Source: Chloroflexota bacterium (GTDB lineage: Bacteria > Chloroflexota > Dormibacteria > Dormibacterales > Dormibacteraceae). Taken from it: a DNA stretch of 6,778 nucleotides. The notes under the pieces are model-generated. The model saw only the letters and a program-made list of their open reading frames with translations, made no database searches and had not been told where the DNA came from. The DNA lies in NCBI GenBank assembly GCA_005880175.1, contig VBJR01000119.1, positions 1 to 6,778 on the forward strand. The letters run 5' to 3'. The translations under genes and the position numbers were made by a program. The first letter of the stretch is position 1; each line of letters starts with the position of its first letter. Positions 6,773 to 6,778 of the stretch are shown piece by piece.

Positions 6773-6778
6773 ATCATA
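6773..6778 (-). promoter_or_regulatory. -10 box of a leaderless toxin-antitoxin promoter
   Basis: TATGAT on the minus strand matches TATAAT at five of six positions and ends 6 nt before the antitoxin ATG. Transcription would begin at or beside the A of ATG, consistent with the missing ribosome-binding site. The -35 region lies beyond the window. Confidence 0.6.

Overview
This 6,778-base window is very GC-rich, with G or C at nearly every third codon position in the convincing genes. It carries GTG starts, several apparently leaderless genes and a TGGGAGCGCTCCCA-type sugar operator. All of this points to a high-GC actinobacterium. The exact lineage cannot be read from the sequence.

Layout. 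Positions 1-1153 (minus strand, cut by the window edge) hold the N-terminal part of a secreted family 9 cellulase. Its upstream region, about 1154-1426, is shared with a divergent amidase of the amidase-signature family (1427-2860, plus strand) that most resembles 6-aminohexanoate-cyclic-dimer hydrolases. This shared region has a recognisable cellulase promoter (TTGACA, 17 bp, TAAGAC). A degenerate CelR/CebR-like operator sits where transcription should start, a nearly perfect one lies 90 bp further upstream beside the amidase, and a perfect 29-bp GC palindrome lies in the cellulase leader. The amidase converges on the next minus-strand gene over a small duplicated hairpin that could act as a terminator.

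Positions 2885-6039 are a minus-strand gene block. In transcription order it holds two paralogous six-helix membrane proteins of 191 residues each, which look like histidine-kinase sensor domains without a kinase. Next comes a PspA/Vipp1-like protein, then an eight- or nine-helix membrane protein, then a small helix-turn-helix protein. The first three genes overlap by 17 and 4 bases, so they are probably translationally coupled and work together. PspA suggests a link to cytoplasmic-membrane integrity or stress. The last two genes show a frame conflict: the membrane protein's frame runs on, as out-of-frame sequence, through most of the helix-turn-helix gene. A lost stop codon or an indel would explain it.

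Positions 6168-6766 hold a VapBC-type toxin-antitoxin pair (minus strand): a ribbon-helix-helix antitoxin followed by a PIN-domain toxin joined by a GTGA overlap. A -10 box six bases before the antitoxin ATG suggests a leaderless mRNA. A hairpin follows the toxin stop and separates the pair from the membrane operon.

The least familiar part is the membrane-protein/PspA/helix-turn-helix block, which may be an undescribed envelope-stress module. That is inference from gene order. No phage, transposon, CRISPR array, rRNA or tRNA was recognised.
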